Origin: Metridium senile
Lineage: Eukaryota; Cnidaria; Anthozoa; Actiniaria; Metridiidae
Assembly (NCBI GenBank): GCA_949775045.1
Contig: OX459099.1
Span: forward strand, 21,339,251-21,403,250
Direction of reading: 5' to 3'
Length of the DNA: 64,000 nucleotides
In this document: positions 32,710-45,469 of the stretch, piece by piece
Layout of the letters: each line of letters begins with the position of its first letter
Numbering within the stretch: position 1 is the first letter of the stretch
Made by a program: the position numbers and the translations under genes
Notes under the pieces: model-generated
The model's database searches: none
What the model was told of the DNA's origin: nothing
What the model saw: only the letters and a program-made list of their open reading frames with translations

Positions 32710-35700
32710 ATGGAAGCATTTGGAAGAGATAGTGCTGTAATTAGCACTTTCATGCAGGCTACTTTGCAGCCTGAAGCCAATGTTTTAAGCGGTAAGATAT
32801 ATAATTTTAAATTTCCTCAATGCGCACAGACTAATTATAATGATGTTTATGTATTCTTGTCTTTAAACATTATACGTTTGCAGAAAAAAGCAACAATCCT
32901 GATGATATTGCATTGACGGATATTGAGGACTGGCGGTCCTTAAACATATATGGCAAGAGGCAGCTTGTCATTGCCTTAACCACAAAAAACCGTTAGTATT
33001 CATAGATTTTCAATAATTGGATATAATCAAATGGGCCTGATGAGGTCATCAGCTTCACTTGTATTCAAGAATTATACTTACAAAACAAATTAAAGAAAAC
33101 GATTGAAAAGTACTGAAAAATAGAATGTAATAAGAGGTCAAATAGATAATGAGATGAAGGAATGGTGAGGTAAACGTAATGTTTTTTTATGATCATCGTT
33201 ATCACAAATTATACGCAACTTCAGCAATCCAAAAACATCAATTCATGAAAATTTACATGCCATTCCGCAGAAGTAAAGAGGGCAAAATGGAATGGAAGTG
33301 ATGCTGTTCCCCATTGGTGGCCGAAGAGCATCACTTTCAGAGATCCCAACAACGGAAAACCTAAAATGAAGTTGTGGGAGCTCAATGCTGTGATTAATGC
33401 ATATGAAACTGCATATCAAAAACAAGGTATGGTTTAGATTTATTTACTAGACTTATAATTTCACGTAAGGAATATATAGAAAGTCCGGCCGCTTGCGTCA
33501 ATTAACGCCTTGGAAGCTGTAGAGCATTTGAAAAGTTAAAAAAAATATTTAGCCATGCACACATTTTGCTTTTGTTTTTATTACCACTCCTAGCTCTCTT
33601 GCTCTACAGCTCCTAGCTTATTAATCCTGCACAGTATATATCAGTAGACACACGCCGTTTTAATGAAGAGCCAACACATTATTCTTTCACAGTGCAAACC
33701 AAAGCTTCTATAGCAGTAAACCAAACGGCTGAACCAACAGCCATTCCATCAAATCCGGTCCCTTTATGTAGAGAAATGGCCATCTTGGAAACTATTATGA
33801 ACGAGGTAATAAATTGCTCAAATTTAAAAGCTTTGATGCAATGTATGTGTTTTCGAAATTTATTATGAAGATGTATAACATTTAAGACCCACATATATAT
33901 TTGAGACCCAATCATTTAATTTGACGCCCTTCTAACTCATGAGACGAAATGGATTTGCTTTGAATTTATTATAAACACTCTTAAAAGATGTAGAAGTGAA
34001 AATGTTTAATTTACTTTCAGGTTGCACTATTCACCCCAACAGAATGTGATAAGATAATGGAAGTCCTTAAATCTGTGAACGAATGGAACTTGTTCAGTAA
34101 GCTGTGCAAGTACATTCGTTCACAGATTTGTTCAAACATCAAGATTGTGCACAACAAAGGTGTAAAGACATACCAAGTGGAAATGAGGTATTCATACATC
34201 AAATCGAATCAAGGTGGCCGATTTGAATAACTATACTAATTTTTACTGTCCAGCTTTTAATACATGTAAAAGGTGTAAACACGAGTCTGTATGTATTAAA
34301 GTAGCAATAATTTATTAATCACCATTGTTTGAAATGTTTAATATATTAAAATGTGAGGCCGTTATTCACAGTATTTTAGTATGTTATAGTAATGGATAAC
34401 TTATTGATTGATTCATTGAAAATTTCGTCTTTCATTGTTATTCTATTTTAATTTCAAGCGTCCGCCACAGTGTACCAGGAGAACTTCTTAAAAAGGGGAT
34501 GGAGCCAGCCCAAGTGGCAAAGGATGGAAATTGTTTGTTCCATTCTCTAGCTGTACTGTTCACGAATTATGCGGAACAGGACTGGGCCCTGATAAAACTC
34601 GGGTCAATCGTGGACGGTTGTGTAAATGAGTCCTTCCACCTTGATAAGGTAAATTGATAATGACTTGCAACTATAGGGTACAAAGCTGAGATTGCATTTT
34701 ATTTAGCTGATATTTGAAGCCATGCAGACGAATAGAGACTTGTTTGCATGCCAACTGTGTTTAACATACATGTACGTTTGATCTTCGAACCGTTTTAAAT
34801 AATAATATTAATTTTTGGTGCAACTTATTTGGTAGATAATGAACCACGAGGAGCCAGAACAATTTCTCCTTTCAATCACGACCGACGACGTCACTTCCTC
34901 TATATCCCAGCAATTAACTGGCATTGATAGAGCAAAAGCTTTATTTCGACGGGAGGTCATGGAAACCATCAAGGATGGAAGATATTCAGGGTTTTTTTAG
35001 CTAGTTCTATATATTAACGTGCACATACAAATTTTGCTCGGCCTTTTCCGCATTACCGGCCATATATGGAAATCAATAGTTACATTTATTCAATGATCTC
35101 ATCTCCAGGCGACTATGAATAAAGGTAAAAAGTAACCCAAACTTAAAATAAATTAATGTATTAATGCTCATGAATGCTCATGATTAGCTTTTTAAATGAT
35201 TATTATACATGTATAATTTTTCCTATGAAATGCCTGTACCAACGATTGACATATAATAATTTTGCAATTAAGTAACTATTTCCTAAAGCGATTTATCGAT
35301 AATGTTCTCCTATACTTTGCAACACGATTATAATACTCTTAATATACTTGTTACACATTTTGTCATGAACAGGATTGCTACAAGTACAGATGGCCTGCAA
35401 CTTTATTGGCGTGCCAATTATTATGCACAGAGCGGGGCTATGAAGCCTACGATGGTACTGTGCAACCGGTTAGTCCTCTGGTACAAGAACAGCCTGTGCA
35501 CCTTTTGTGGTGCAGAAGCACGGAGGACACCGTAGTTGCCAACCATTTTTGCCCTCTTATGTATTGTAAAGAGAGCAGTACTGGTAAGAAATCTTTGATT
35601 TTTATTTTTTTGCGCAACTGGGAGCTAGAACGAAGGGCCACTGACCCTCCAAAAAGTGTTGATGAAAACGGGACCGGCCTCACAAGGTCGATCTATGGTT

Positions 35701-35883
35701 TACACCAACATAAATTAAAGTCAACATTTTTTACGGTATTACAAATTTCATTATATAACCTACCAACATAAATTAGTTAACAGATTGATCTTTTTATATA
35801 TATATATTATATATCGATTCTTTATATATATCATTTATAATTTCAGCTTCAGGCGCCTATGTTAGTTACAGCAGTTTCGTATG
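32710..35883 (+). CDS. OTU-domain cysteine protease (putative deubiquitinase), multi-exon, KDZ-element cargo
   Basis: Exons: 32710-32791, 32884-32991, 33271-33426, 33693-33805, 34021-34187, 34459-34648, 34836-about 34990, 35373-35583, 35847-35883 (TGA). Phases agree for the first seven exons and again between the last two. N-terminal half: DIALTDIEDWRSLNIYGKRQ, then VPHWWPKSITFRDPNN and ELNAVINAYETAY, a domain not recognised, then EVLKSVNEWNLFSKLCKYI. The OTU core follows: VAKDGNCLFHSLAVLFTNYA (nucleophile Cys in DGNCLF at about 34527-34540), a helical segment, GRYSG/DCYKYRWPATLLACQLL and, at the end, TVVANHFCPLMY with the likely catalytic His. The exon starting at 34836 must end in phase 0 to reach DCYKYRW, but the only GT there (34991) gives phase 2, so this junction is either damaged or contains an unseen exon. 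OTU enzymes remove ubiquitin; here the role in the element is unknown. Confidence 0.78.
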
Positions 35884-35991
35884 ACTGTGAAAAGCCAGCT
35901 CCCGGCACGAACGCGGTCAATGCAAGACACTACAAGGCGCGTCAAATACTGAAAACCGTCGCGACACGCACACGGCACTAACTTTTGTCAG

Positions 35992-37216
35992 TCATACAAA
36001 ATCATGTCACTATGCTGGATCAGTCGTGCAAAATGGATGATATGCCAACTAATCAAAAAATTCATTTATCCCTTATTTAAAGCATTCAACACATTCTGTG
36101 ATACCAAAGTGGACGGGTTTATATGTGGTGATTGCCAATGGGACGAACATGATAAAGCCATTATCGGTAATGCAGAGCTAGCACAATGCCGCCACTGTTT
36201 AATTTGGTATCACCCTAAATGCTGCCAGTTCATCGTGTCTCGCACACAAAGACTATTTTCGTGTGGCTGTGCTGACTACGTGGACCCGCGTTGGTGCGTA
36301 TTGAGTAATCGTTACTCAGATTATTGGCGCCAAGTTGATAATGGTCTTTTTTCTTTCAAATTAGGTTACAGGAAATACAAGACAAGAAGGTTTTGAGACG
36401 ATTTTTCAACAATAAGGCTCTCCTTGTAAGATTATATACCTAACTGTGCTATTACGTTCGACGTGATTTTATATAAAATTAAATTTTTTTAATCATCTAC
36501 ATCTAACTCATCTACATATTCAGGAGTACTTGAAAAATGTGCTAACCGGTGTCTTGCCGTGTAAGCGTCTGGCGCTATATAAGCGCAATCCATCCAGAGC
36601 GACAGTAGCGGGTAGACACCTCCAGAATTTGCAACGGTTTGGACCAGGAAAAGAAGACACGGTATCTATATAATTTACAAATTATTTTCGAAGGATTAAA
36701 AATTTTGAACGCATATTTACATGTGGGAATATCTACCTATTTCAATTAGCATTAATCATCGGGTAATGGTCTCTGCTCAACCATTTTGAATGATCAATGT
36801 TGTGTGTTAAATAACTAATGTGGAAGTTGTGGGTCTCAGTCTCCCAAATTAGTATGTAGGCACTTGTATCTGGTTATAAGACTAACACCTTAAAATCGTG
36901 ATTAATTTTATTTATTCCATTCACTTATAGATTGTACACCGCTCTGGTGAGTTTAAAAGTAAACTGTTTTCACAGCTGACAACACTCTTCCCAGAATCGA
37001 CTCGAGAAGATCCAAGACGAAACGAAAATTTCAAAAATCTGGTACTTGTCACCGAGGTATCTCTCCCTTCACCAAAAACATCCTGGTAAACAAACCACTC
37101 AAATCTGATATTATATTATTTTTTATTCGCAGACCACTGTGTGGATTATTGGTCAATTGACTAACACAAACCGACGTACTTCTGAGAGTTTACTGTTCTC
37201 TAGTGCCCGCAACTAA
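35992..37216 (+). CDS. PHD-finger-like Cys/His protein with novel C-terminal domain, KDZ-element cargo
   Basis: Exons 35992-36293, 36365-36425, 36524-36661, 36931-37056 and 37133-37216 (TAA) join in frame with good GT-AG borders. The first intron is 71 bp and the first junction completes a Trp codon. The first exon may start at ATG 36004 or after the acceptor at 35990-35991, joined to an upstream exon. Zinc-ligand pattern: FICGDC, then AQCRHCLIWYHPKCCQF, then FSCGCADY, i.e. CxxC, CxxC, WYHxxCC and CxC spacing close to a PHD finger. The rest reads LQEIQDKKVLRRFFNNKALL, EYLKNVLTGVLPCKRLALYK, then RRNENFKNLVLVTETTVWII, with no known domain recognised. It follows the OTU gene by about 110 bp on the same strand and could be its 3' part through alternative splicing. 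PHD-type fingers usually bind histone tails. Confidence 0.65.
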
Positions 37217-37255
37217 CAAAAAGACATTTACTCAACATATTGAAAACGTTTGTAC

Positions 37256-37486
37256 ATTAGTGAGCCCCAATAACCAAATGATGCATGACGAAGGTACCTT
37301 GGTTATACTGCTTCACATTTTGAGCCCTAATAACCAAGGCATGTATGACGACGGTACCTTGGTTATACTGCTTCACATTTTGAGCCCTAATAACCAAGGC
37401 ATGTATGACGACGGTACCTTGGTTATACTGCTTCACATTTTGAGCCCTAATAACCAAGGGATGTTTGACGAAGGTACCTTGGTTAA
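37256..37486. repeat. 60-bp hairpin repeat array A (four copies)
   Basis: Unit: GTATGACGACGGTACCTTGG, then TTATACTGCTTCACATTTTG, then AGCCCTAATAACCAAGGCAT. CCTTGGTTAT and ATAACCAAGG pair within each unit, so each can fold as a hairpin. It begins 40 bp past the stop of the PHD-like gene. Confidence 0.95.
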
Positions 37487-38224
37487 AGTACAGCTTAGTT
37501 TATTTGTTCTCTATAAATATTACAATTCATACATAGAATTAGTAATACCGAATATGATTTACAATTTTGATTTACAGTTTAATTTTGTTTTAATATAAGA
37601 AGAGCCTGGTGCTAAATCATCTGTTAGGTTTTCAGAATTAGCCTCCAGTCTATTAGTTAAAAAAGTAATTCAGGTTTAAAGAATGTATACAATGGATATA
37701 TGTAATAGAATTAGATAATTTGATTGATATAGTTTGGAAAATAATATATAATATATGAGTGCATAATTGTAGTATACATTAATACATTACATTCAATAAA
37801 ATCTTGATCAAGTAAATACTGTGTGAAGTTTTTTTGAGAAAGAATATGTTTTTCACAAGATATTTACGTTCAATTGGAATACTGTTCAAAATATGAACGA
37901 AATCGATTGTGTGCCAATATTTTTCTAACTTTCTATTTATATAACTTACGGTCACTTGCACATCTATTGTAATTGTGCATATCTCCAGCATAATCAAACA
38001 TAGTGTTAAAGATGCTAGGGAGCGCCCTATAGTGCCCATAAGTGCATAGATTTTAGGACATGCAAGTATAGTAAACGTTTTGTTACTGCAAGGATATCCA
38101 GTAAGTTCATCAAAGGCTTAGCACTTGGTGTATCTTTACTGTAAAGTGTGCTAAAAAGGATTAAGATTATGATTTTGCTTTGTCTGGTTTTCGTAAGATG
38201 TGTTGTGTATGTGCTTATACCGCT
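37487..38224. other. AT-rich spacer between repeat arrays
   Basis: No coding or RNA feature recognised. It lies in the centre of the KDZ element between the convergent gene groups. Confidence 0.5.
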
Positions 38225-38905
38225 TCACATTTTGAGCCCTAATAACCAAGCTTCATATTTTCATCCATAATAACCAAGGCATGTATGACGAAGGTACCTT
38301 GGTTATACTGCTTCATATTTTCATCCCTAATAACCAAGGCATGTACGACGAAGGTACCTTGGTTATACTGCTTCACATTTTGAGCCCTAATAACCAAGGG
38401 ATGTATGACGACGGTACCTTGGTTATACTGCTTCACATTTTTAGCGCTAATAACCAAGCCATGTATGACGACGGTACCTTGGTTATACTGCTTCACATTT
38501 TTAGCGCTAATAACCAAGCCATGTATGACGAAGGTACCTTGGTTATACTGCTTCACATTTTTAGCGCTAATAACCAAGGCATGTATGACGACGGTACCTT
38601 GGTTATACTGCTTCACATTTTTAGCGCTAATAACCAAGGCATGTATGACGAAGGTACCTTGGTTATACTGCTTCACATTTTTAGCGCTAATAACCAAGGC
38701 ATGTATGACGAAGGTACCTTGGTTATACTGCTTCACATTTTTAGCGCTAATAACCAAGGCATGTATGACGAAGGTACCTTGGTTATACTGCTTCACATTT
38801 TTAGCGCTAATAACCAAGGCATGTATGACGACGGTACCTTGGTTATACTGCTTCACATTTTTAGCACTAATAGCCAAGGCATGTATGACGACGGTACCTT
38901 GCGGC
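38225..38905. repeat. 60-bp hairpin repeat array B (about 11 copies)
   Basis: Same unit and orientation as array A. Most units carry TTTTTAGCGCTAATAACC in place of TTTTGAGCCCTAATAACC. Open frames of 180-249 codons on both strands arise because the unit is 60 bp. Confidence 0.95.
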
Positions 38906-38927
38906 CGTATACTGCATGCTTCACTTT

Positions 38928-39590
38928 TTGTCTCGTCGATATCTTTCAAATAATACCACTTGTATTCGCATTCGACAATTATTTTCAAAATTGGATTTTT
39001 TATTTTTTGTCATTATAAACCCTAGCTGGTCTTATATAGGAAATGTATATAGTAGCTCTAGGGTTAGGGTTAACTTTACGGATGGTTAAAAAGCATGCCA
39101 TGCAACACAAAATTCATATCAGCTGACAGCTCTTGCTACGACATACACAGGGATGTTCTTGGTTTTTCGATTGACCACGCCCATCACGTGTTATGATGCC
39201 AGATCTGTCAATCAACTCAATTTTGAAGGGGCTTCGATTGGTATAAAAATGTTATTGCCCTAAAGCTGACAGCTTTTTCTAGTTGATGGTGCACATATGA
39301 CTTTGATATTACCTATAGTTCAAAAGCTACACGGGTTTTACCGAAACTGGCAAACGATTTATGACGTCATAACTTGACTAGGGCGCGGTTCCTGATCATG
39401 TCAGTCATATTTTTTAATATGTCTCGTCGATATCTTTCAAATGATACCATTTGTATTCACATTCGACAATTATTTTCAAAATTGGATTTTTTCATTAAAG
39501 CTGTCATTTTAAACCCTAGCTGGTCTTATATAGGAAATGTACATTTTCTCAAACCCTTAGTAGGGTTAGGGTTAACTTTATGGCGTGCAT
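38928..39590. repeat. Direct duplication with two-unit TTAGGG motifs between arrays B and C
   Basis: A segment of about 150 bp is present twice, at about 38930-39085 and 39420-39585. Both contain CTCGTCGATATCTTTCAAAT, AACCCTAGCTGGTCTTATAT and end with AGGGTTAGGGTTAACTTTA. The region between the copies has no gene. Confidence 0.8.
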
Positions 39591-40262
39591 CGTCATACAT
39601 GCCTTGTTTATTAGGGCTCAAAATGTGAAGCCGTAAAACCAAGGTACCGTCGTCATACATGCCTTGGTTATTAGGGCTCAAAATGTGAAGCAGTATAACC
39701 AAGGTACCGTCGTCATACATGCCTTGGTTATTAGGGCTCAAAATGTGAAGCAGTATAACCAAGGTACCTTCGTCATACATGCCTTGGTTATTGGGGCTCA
39801 AAATGTGAAGCAGTATAACCAAGGTACCGTCGTCATACATGCCTTGGTTATTAGGGCTCAAAATGTGAAGCAGTATAACCAAGGTACCTTCGTCATACAT
39901 GCCTTGGTTATTGGGGCTCAAAATGTGAAGCAGTATAACCAAGGTACCTTCGTCATACATGCCTTGGTTATTAGGGCTGAAATTGTGAAGCAGTATAACC
40001 AAGGTACCTTCGTCATACATGCCTTGGTTATTAGGGCTGAAATTGTGAAGCAGTATAACCAAGGTACCGTCGTCATACATGCCTTGGTTATTAGGGCTCA
40101 AAATGTGAAGCAGTATAACCAAGGTACCTTCGTCATACATGCCTTGGTTATTAGGGCTCAAAATGTGAAGCAGTATAACCAAGGTACCGTCGTCATACAT
40201 CCCTTGGTTATACTGCTACACCTTTTACCGTTTACCCTAATAACCAAGGGATGTATGACTTC
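39591..40262. repeat. 60-bp hairpin repeat array C, inverted relative to A and B (about 11 copies)
   Basis: The same unit in reverse orientation (GGTTATTAGGGCTCAAAATG, then TGAAGCAGTATAACCAAGG). Arrays B and C are therefore an inverted pair about 0.7 kb apart, able to form a large cruciform or double-stranded RNA. Confidence 0.95.
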
Positions 40263-40857
40263 ACTCTAATATACTGCCTCACTTTCTATTGTATTCTTCT
40301 TCTTTTTTCTTTCATTGTACATTCAGATTTGTATATTTCAGAGATCTATTGATTCAAATGCTACCTTATTAGCTCTTATTAATTACATATTCTTCAATTC
40401 CAGTTACTGTATATATTCATAGTTAGTCTTGTTTGCAAATATGGTCAAACATGAATAGTTGCTCAGCTAGATTAGCTTCGCTATTTCTGAGAATTTAATA
40501 TTTATCTGAAGGTAAAAAAATATTGTGTTGTTATTCACTATATTTACATAAATGTATCTGCTCTATTGTCAAATACAACGTAGTGGCACATATGTGCGAT
40601 TAATTTTGGATTCAGGGTAGGGTAGCAACTTAAAAAAAAACAGCTGGATAGAATCTAAATATTAAAAGGATTCAAATTGCTGGAATTACATATCTTGTGG
40701 AGTAACATATCCGATCCAATCCAACAATATACGAAACATTGACATAAATATTTCTGTTTGGGTTTGAATCTCGTTGAAGTCCAGGGGTTGTTACAGGCTT
40801 CTCGAAAGCAATATTGCTTACTGAGATTACTGACGGCGATCATCATATATGTTTGTC
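40263..40857. other. AT-rich, no gene seen
   Basis: Downstream of the transposase stop on its own strand. No coding segment was supported. Confidence 0.5.
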
Positions 40858-41096
40858 ATGTATACACCTATACTTGCAGTAAGGTTGTCATACAAAATAG
40901 AACATTTGTCACAAAGAAAATAGAACATTTGTGATTTAGTGCGAAAGGAATAAATTAAAAGACAAATAAGAGAGTTCAGCTTGAGTGATCTTCTTTTGTC
41001 TTTTAATCAATTCCTATCGTAATAAATCCTAATGTTCTATTTTCTTTATAACAAATGTATATTTTTGTATGACAACCTTATTGCAAGTAGGTGTAT
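40858..41096. mobile_element. MITE with inverted ends, copy 1
   Basis: Ends ACTTGCAGTAAGGTTGTCAT and the inverse ATGACAACCTTATTGCAAGT enclose internal inverted segments (AAAATAGAACATTTGTGATT against an inverse near 41030; AATTAAAAGACAAA against TTTGTCTTTTAAT). A second copy is at 44443-44668. No coding capacity. Confidence 0.8.
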
Positions 41097-41144
41097 CAAG
41101 AAATTATTTTAAACACTTTAATTATTTATATAAGTTATATATAA

Positions 41145-44100
41145 TTAGCTGGTGGGGATAGACAACTTAGAGATTGCTTTTCTGTTAAGATTCCATAAGA
41201 AGAATTTGACATGGTTCATGAAGTTCTTTGAGTTCATATAGGAGAGGGAAGACTTAAGCTTTTTGAGAGACGAATTTCGCTGTTCATTAATTTGGCTGTT
41301 GAGAGAGTCAAACTGTGGGTACAACGACATCTTATAACCGTCAGAACAACCTAAAAAAAATTGTAAGACCGTGTAAGGACATGTTATAGTCAAGATATAC
41401 AATAACAAGCTATTCTAATTTTAAATATACATAAGACAATATAACGAAGGTAATTAAATACCTTTATGATTTTTCCAATGGAAACGATCTACTAAGCACC
41501 AGCAATCTTTGAAGAAATTTGGATCTCTATTTAAGCAGTACTTTTGGAAATTACAGGCATTGTCATATATGAAAACTCTAGGGGCTGTAATGAAAAGAAA
41601 TTGTTCATTAAAATCTCGGTAAAGTATTCATCAAGTAATATTTCAAATTAGCAATTATTCTCCAAAGGCAAATTGAATAGTCGGTGAATAATAGCCGAGG
41701 CGGAGTCAAGGTTATTATTTACTGAACCTGAGGTATAGTACCTGTGGATAATTGTTTTAGTATAAATACAAAAGTGCGTATTTCAAAACTTGAAATTAAC
41801 CAGCCTTTTTTGAAGAAAAATGGGTTGACCAATCACCGCGCGCGATTCTCTATAATCACTTGTGTATTTATACTATATATTTTTTACCCCTCTCAAAGCG
41901 TGTCCATAAAATAGTGAAGGGTACATTCGGAGACTCATGGAATACCATCACCTCAAATCCATAACATATTCCTACAGTAAGCAAAAATAGAAATATTTAA
42001 TCGACTATACAATTTTTTTTTACTTTTACCTTCATTCAAAACAATGCAACACACATAATGTAATTATATAACAGCAAGTAACGTCATGAAACACCCACCA
42101 TGTTGACAGAAAATGGTAAATATTCCTGGCAATAGGCTCGGGTGGCCACGGGAGAGTTTAGTACAAGCAGCTCCTTCTGCAGCCCTTTTAGCATCAACTA
42201 CAAATGTAGCTCTCTTACGACGGAGAGGAAGACCTGGAAAGTATGACAATGGGTGTGCTTCCTTTTCCAATGTGGAGCTGGGTGGTTGTGGTGGTGCTGG
42301 AAGTGTTGATGATATGAATGGTGATTTTGCTTTACTAATCATATCTTCCAACAAATATTTACATGGCTCAGGTATGGACTGATCGAGAATTGTAACAAAG
42401 CGGAAAAGAATTGGGCACATGTTCTGAAGGGTCTTCATTTTGCTGGGATTTGCAAACACACTCCTTCCACAATCTTCCAAGGTCAATTCTCTCAGAATGG
42501 AAAGGAGCTCTTCATCAGGATGTATGAGAGCACATAGAGGAGAATTGCAGCTTATTGCATTGAGCAAGGCTGCAATTTGTGGTTCTAACTCTCCTGTGGT
42601 GTTCTTCTCCTTATCAACCCAATGGAGGAAATTGCATAGGGAAGGACAATGTACCCTAAGAAGGGCGTAAAGATGATGTTTTGCAGCATTGTCAAAATTG
42701 TCATTCTTGACATAGGCCTGCAAAAGTTTTCTTGTCTCACTATTTGGGATCATGACCCGCTTATTGTGACTATTGGAGACAAAAGGAGAAAAGCACATAA
42801 ATTTAAAGGAATACATCATACCGCAGTAGGTAAATTAATATAAAGTAACCTGTGTCATACATTTAAAGTTAACTTTATGGGAACGTTATGTGACTTTAGG
42901 CATATATTTATGACAATGAAATTATAAGATGCTCAAAATCGCAGCTTTTTTACTTATCTTGTTTGTGGTATAGCTTCAAGATCAGTATTTAGTCCAAATG
43001 TATCACATTTCAAAGCAAAAAATCTGCTTTGAAATGCAATACTTGTGGCATCACATATAACAGTTTGTGGTTCTTTTCCACAAATGGGACACATCCAACC
43101 TGTTTGGAGACAATAATACAAATTAAAAATTGAATAAAAAATCTTGAATAATACAAATAAAATTTTGAATGATACAAATCAAACTCTAGAGTAATGCACC
43201 TTCATTATAATCCACATCTAGAAGATCTAGAAATGCAAACCATGCGAATCTCCAAGAATTGTAATCGATGTAAGAATTAAAAGAGTTCCCACAGTCAAGG
43301 TGACGCTGCCCCCAGATTTCAAAATATGTATGAAGAGTGATTCTATATGAGACGAATAATGAAAGGTATTAGAACTATTTTCCAAGTACAGTATAAATAT
43401 ATGGAATTGACATCACAAACCCAGAGCTAAGAAACAGGTGCATGAAATCCCTGAGAACTTCATAGCTTATCATTCGCTTTCCAATCCATAAAACACCATA
43501 TTCTTTCCCATCTAAATGAAGGACACTTGAACATTCAGGATTTGAACATTTCCTAAAATAAACTAAATGAAAAAAAAATTAACATATTGTCTGCATGTGT
43601 TTATAAACATGTGATATTTAAAAGTCAAAATGCCTATTCGTCTTAGCAATATATTTTCTACTAGCTGGCTATTCTCTTATATTTATTGATTGACAAGTTC
43701 ACATGGCTATAGGTCCTGCAAAATGCATATAGTGGGAAAAACAACCAGTTAAATGACATTTTGAAGAATTATAAGTAACACAAATATATATAATGCTGCA
43801 AGCTTGTGTACCTGAACAGTGAAATATTGTGTTTGAGGTAAATACAATAGGCCTTTTATCAACCCAATTCATGTGTACAGGATTTTGAGAACTCCATGGA
43901 GATCCACAGACAGAACAAACATGGCCAGCAACAACAGGAGGAAACATGCAATATAAGGTAGGTTGCAAGAAACATTCTTGCAACAGTCCATCCCGTAAAA
44001 TTCTCTGAAGATAAACAGGGACAACAAAAGGAATGGCATGGTGAGAATGTGTCAAAGGACCAGTAGCACTAGTACTCCCCATCTGTAGAGGTTCCCTTTT

Positions 44101-45430
44101 TGTCTTGGCAATCATATTGAAGATAGTAGAAGGTAAACTTGGATCTGATTTTGAAATAGCATCTTCAATAGTCTTCATGTGGAGACAGCTATGGTTATCA
44201 TATCTACATGACAAACATTCCATTTTGTCTTGTATGATTCCAACATAACCATAGTTCTTGGATCCAAAACTACCAGCATTAACACAGACCACATCAGCAT
44301 TTATTTCATGAATTTCTAAATTAGCCTTTCAAGCACAAAAAATATCCATTAGGTCAATATAAAACATGATTAATACTCAATAGGAAACAATATATATTTA
44401 CATTAATATATATATATATATATAAAATATATATATACACCTACTTGCAGTAAGGTTGTCATACAAAATAGAACATTTGTCACAAAGAAAATAAAACATT
44501 TGTGATTTAGTGCGAAAGGAATTAATTAAAAGACAAAAGAGAGAGTTCAGCTTGAGTGATCTTCTTTTGTCTTTTAATCAATTCCTATCGTACTAAATCA
44601 CAAATGTTCTATTTTCTTTATAACAAATGTATATTTTTGTATGACAACCTTACTGCAAGTAGGTGTATATATATATATATCTGCAGACACGTGTTTCGCT
44701 GTATTACAGCTCATCAGTGCAGTTATAGAACACATCCGAAGAAGTGAGCTTGAAGAGACATAGTTCCATAGTGCTCTAACCCATGTGGGAGTGAGCTATG
44801 CATAATGCTAAAGTAGAAATCTATGTCAACTCCAAAAAAAGTGCTCGATTCCACCAAAGTGGGAGAGCTATTCAATCTGCAGACACGTGTTTCGCTGTAT
44901 TACAGCTCATCAGTGCAGTTATAGAACACATCCGAAGAAGTGAGCTTGAAGAGACATAGTTCCATAGTGCTCTAACCCGTGTGGGAGTGAGCTATGCATA
45001 ATGCTAAAGTAGAAATCTATGTCAACTCCAAAAAAAAAATATATTACATTATTTTATACACTAACATTTATGAACTTTTTTTTATCTGCCCTCTAGTGAA
45101 TGGAACTTACTTCCCTATATTATCAAGTCATTTACATCACTCTCGTCATTCAAATCTATAATTATCTAAACGTCTAATGTCTTTCAAAAAGCTTGAACTT
45201 ATCTTAGGTTGTACTTTTTTCAACTAAGGAATTTTTAAACTGTTTTGTAATTTTAACATTTTCATTTACTTGTTTATCTTTCTTATTGGATGTTTATGTA
45301 CTATGTGTATATGTAAACTATGCATGTAATAATTACATGTAGGGTCTAGAGGAAAGCCACTTGTGTAATTCTAGCTATATAGTACCCTATTAAAATAAAA
45401 TGCTTTATTATATTATTTTTTTCCAATCAT

Positions 45431-45469
<39 letters not shown>

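Noticed and set aside
39057..39580. Interstitial telomere
   Set aside because: Only two TTAGGG-type units at each of two duplicated sites; too short to claim a telomere or fusion point.
37256..40262. CRISPR-like regularly spaced palindromic repeats
   Set aside because: Units are contiguous without unique spacers, and the sequence is an animal genome with introns.
38239..40269. ORFs of 180-249 codons on both strands
   Set aside because: The 60-bp repeat unit is a multiple of three and free of stops in several frames; the peptides are simple 20-residue periodicities.
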